Part shown: positions 5,471 through 6,020 of the stretch, in pieces
Layout: each line of letters opens with the position of its first letter
How positions within the stretch are numbered: the first letter of the stretch is position 1
Source of the DNA: Pirellulales bacterium
GTDB taxonomy: Bacteria > Planctomycetota > Planctomycetia > Pirellulales > Thermoguttaceae
Length of the DNA stretch: 6,020 nt
Reading direction: 5' to 3'
NCBI GenBank assembly: GCA_030605745.1
Contig: JAUWHT010000002.1
Location: forward strand, 1-6,020
Program-made: the position numbers and the translations under genes
The notes under the pieces: model-generated
Database searches by the model: none
Told to the model about the DNA's origin: nothing
What the model saw: only the letters and a program-made list of their open reading frames with translations

Positions 5471-5506
5471 CCTTCCACTTGTGAAGGCGTGAAACCTGGT
5501 CACGCC
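5471..5506. other. Two overlapping, mutually exclusive hairpins
   Basis: CCTTC (5471-5475) can pair with GAAGG (5483-5487), and GGCGTGA (5486-5492) can pair with TCACGCC (5500-5506) across a 7-base loop. The two stems share GG at 5486-5487, so they compete at that point. The second, GC-rich stem is the stronger. No T-run follows on either strand. The surrounding 5430-5596 has no recognised gene and is very GC-rich around 5530-5560. Confidence 0.5.
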
Positions 5507-5596
5507 GGCTGACAATTCGGTAGCCCGGCTACGCCGCCTCGCGCGCCCGCGCCCGGGGGCACCGAATCCGAGCGGCCGAGGGACGTTGCGGGCCAG

Positions 5597-5726
5597 CTAT
5601 ACACCCTGACTTACCTGCCCGAACCGCTCGGGGTTCGCCAGGGCAGCCTTGATGCACTCCCCAACCAGGCCGATCACGCCCTTCATGGCGTAAACGTTCT
5701 GTCGCCTCAATCTTGCTTTCCTTCAT
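5597..5726 (-). pseudogene. Small unidentified gene with an apparent frameshift
   Basis: AAGGAG (5735-5740) lies 8 bases before ATG 5726, an excellent start that opens MKESKIEATERLR. Continuing in that frame gives an unlikely Arg/Gly/Pro-rich tail to 5529. The neighbouring frame reads RQNVYAMKGVIGLVGEC followed by IKAALANPERFGQVSQGV and a TAG at 5597-5599. That stretch has protein-like composition and G/C at most third positions. A one-base shift at about 5690-5712 would join the two into a protein of roughly 42 residues. It could be a decayed gene, a sequencing error or two overlapping short genes. I do not recognise the family. Confidence 0.35.
5615..5646. other. Strong two-segment hairpin
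   Basis: CTGCCC (5615-5620) pairs with GGGCAG (5641-5646), and inside it GAACC (5621-5625) pairs with GGTTC (5632-5636) around GCTCGG. Only a 4-base bulge, 5637-5640, breaks the 11-bp stem. It falls inside the presumed 3' part of the small frameshifted gene, so it may reflect coding constraint or an RNA element. Confidence 0.5.
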
Positions 5727-6020
5727 GTGAATCACTCCTTACCCAATTTGACACCCAAACTTTGTTGAAGCGAGTGGGAGAGAGGACATCTACTATTATA
5801 CATCCAGGCACGACGGCGGGGGTGTGGTTCAATCCTGGGGAGGCCAAGCCCATCTTCTACAGTTGGCCCGTGATTCTACCAGTTGAAGTGCGGAAAAACA
5901 GGGGTTTACGTCAATTTTTCTGGTGGCGAGTCGGAACTGTAGTGCCACAACATTTCCTGTAGTTGGTAAACTCCTCTTGTTGTCATGGGTGATATTGCTA
6001 TACTTGTGATGACAAAAGGA
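5727..6020. other. Intergenic stretch; no recognised gene
   Basis: The first 14 bases carry the ribosome site of the small minus-strand gene. A perfect TATAAT on the minus strand (5795-5800) could be its -10 box with a leader near 60 bases, but no -35 is recognisable at 16-18 bp. The plus-strand open frame at 5762-5962 starts with TTG, has no ribosome site and no familiar residues. Near the window end TTGTCAT (5980-5986) and ATGACAA (6009-6015) form a short inverted pair. Confidence 0.5.

Noticed and set aside
5762..5962. 66-codon plus-strand open frame
   Set aside because: TTG start, no ribosome site and no familiar residues; not supported as a gene.
5980..6015. TTGTCAT/ATGACAA inverted pair as a transposon end
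   Set aside because: Only 7 bp are perfect and the window ends 5 bases later; there is no transposase.

Overview
The window looks like part of a Planctomycetota (PVC-group) chromosome, probably from an environmental genome. The clues are moderate rather than conclusive: a PduS/PduT-type microcompartment pair, a fragment of a XylR-like regulator of the kind common in that phylum, a REP-associated tyrosine transposase (RAYT) fragment, and dispersed intergenic repeats that read as 'FDIRYS' peptides when translated by accident. Intact coding sequence is mostly on the minus strand.

Layout. 1-96 is the end of an unidentified plus-strand gene. 97-507 has no recognisable gene but holds short repeats and hairpins. 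508-2541 (minus) is a two-gene unit: an RnfC/PduS-type flavin and iron-sulfur protein, then a tandem-domain microcompartment shell protein of the PduT type. A perfect 32-bp inverted repeat lies between them. 2665-2751 (plus) is tRNA-Ser(UGA). 2762-3203 (minus) is an intact HicB antitoxin preceded by only the first 13 codons of hicA, behind a consensus promoter. 3288-3812 is a scrapyard: the N-terminus of a RAYT (plus) butted against the N-terminus of a XylR-like regulator (minus), then a likely DegT/DnrJ/EryC1-type aminotransferase fragment. 3802-5386 (minus) has two intact genes, a GNAT acetyltransferase followed by an amidohydrolase-2 family hydrolase. 5387-6020 holds strong hairpins, a small apparently frameshifted gene with a good ribosome binding site, and no other recognised gene.

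How the parts work together. PduS and PduT are an electron-transfer pair of bacterial microcompartments: a flavin/Fe-S oxidoreductase and an iron-sulfur shell trimer that may pass electrons through the shell. No other shell or enzyme gene is visible here, so the pair appears to be a satellite serving a microcompartment encoded elsewhere. HicB without its toxin would act only as a DNA- or RNA-binding orphan. The GNAT and amidohydrolase genes probably share a transcript, but their substrates cannot be read from sequence. The most notable features are the orphan antitoxin with its truncated toxin start, the isolated PduS-PduT unit with its giant intergenic hairpin, and the head-on junction of two gene fragments at about 3408.
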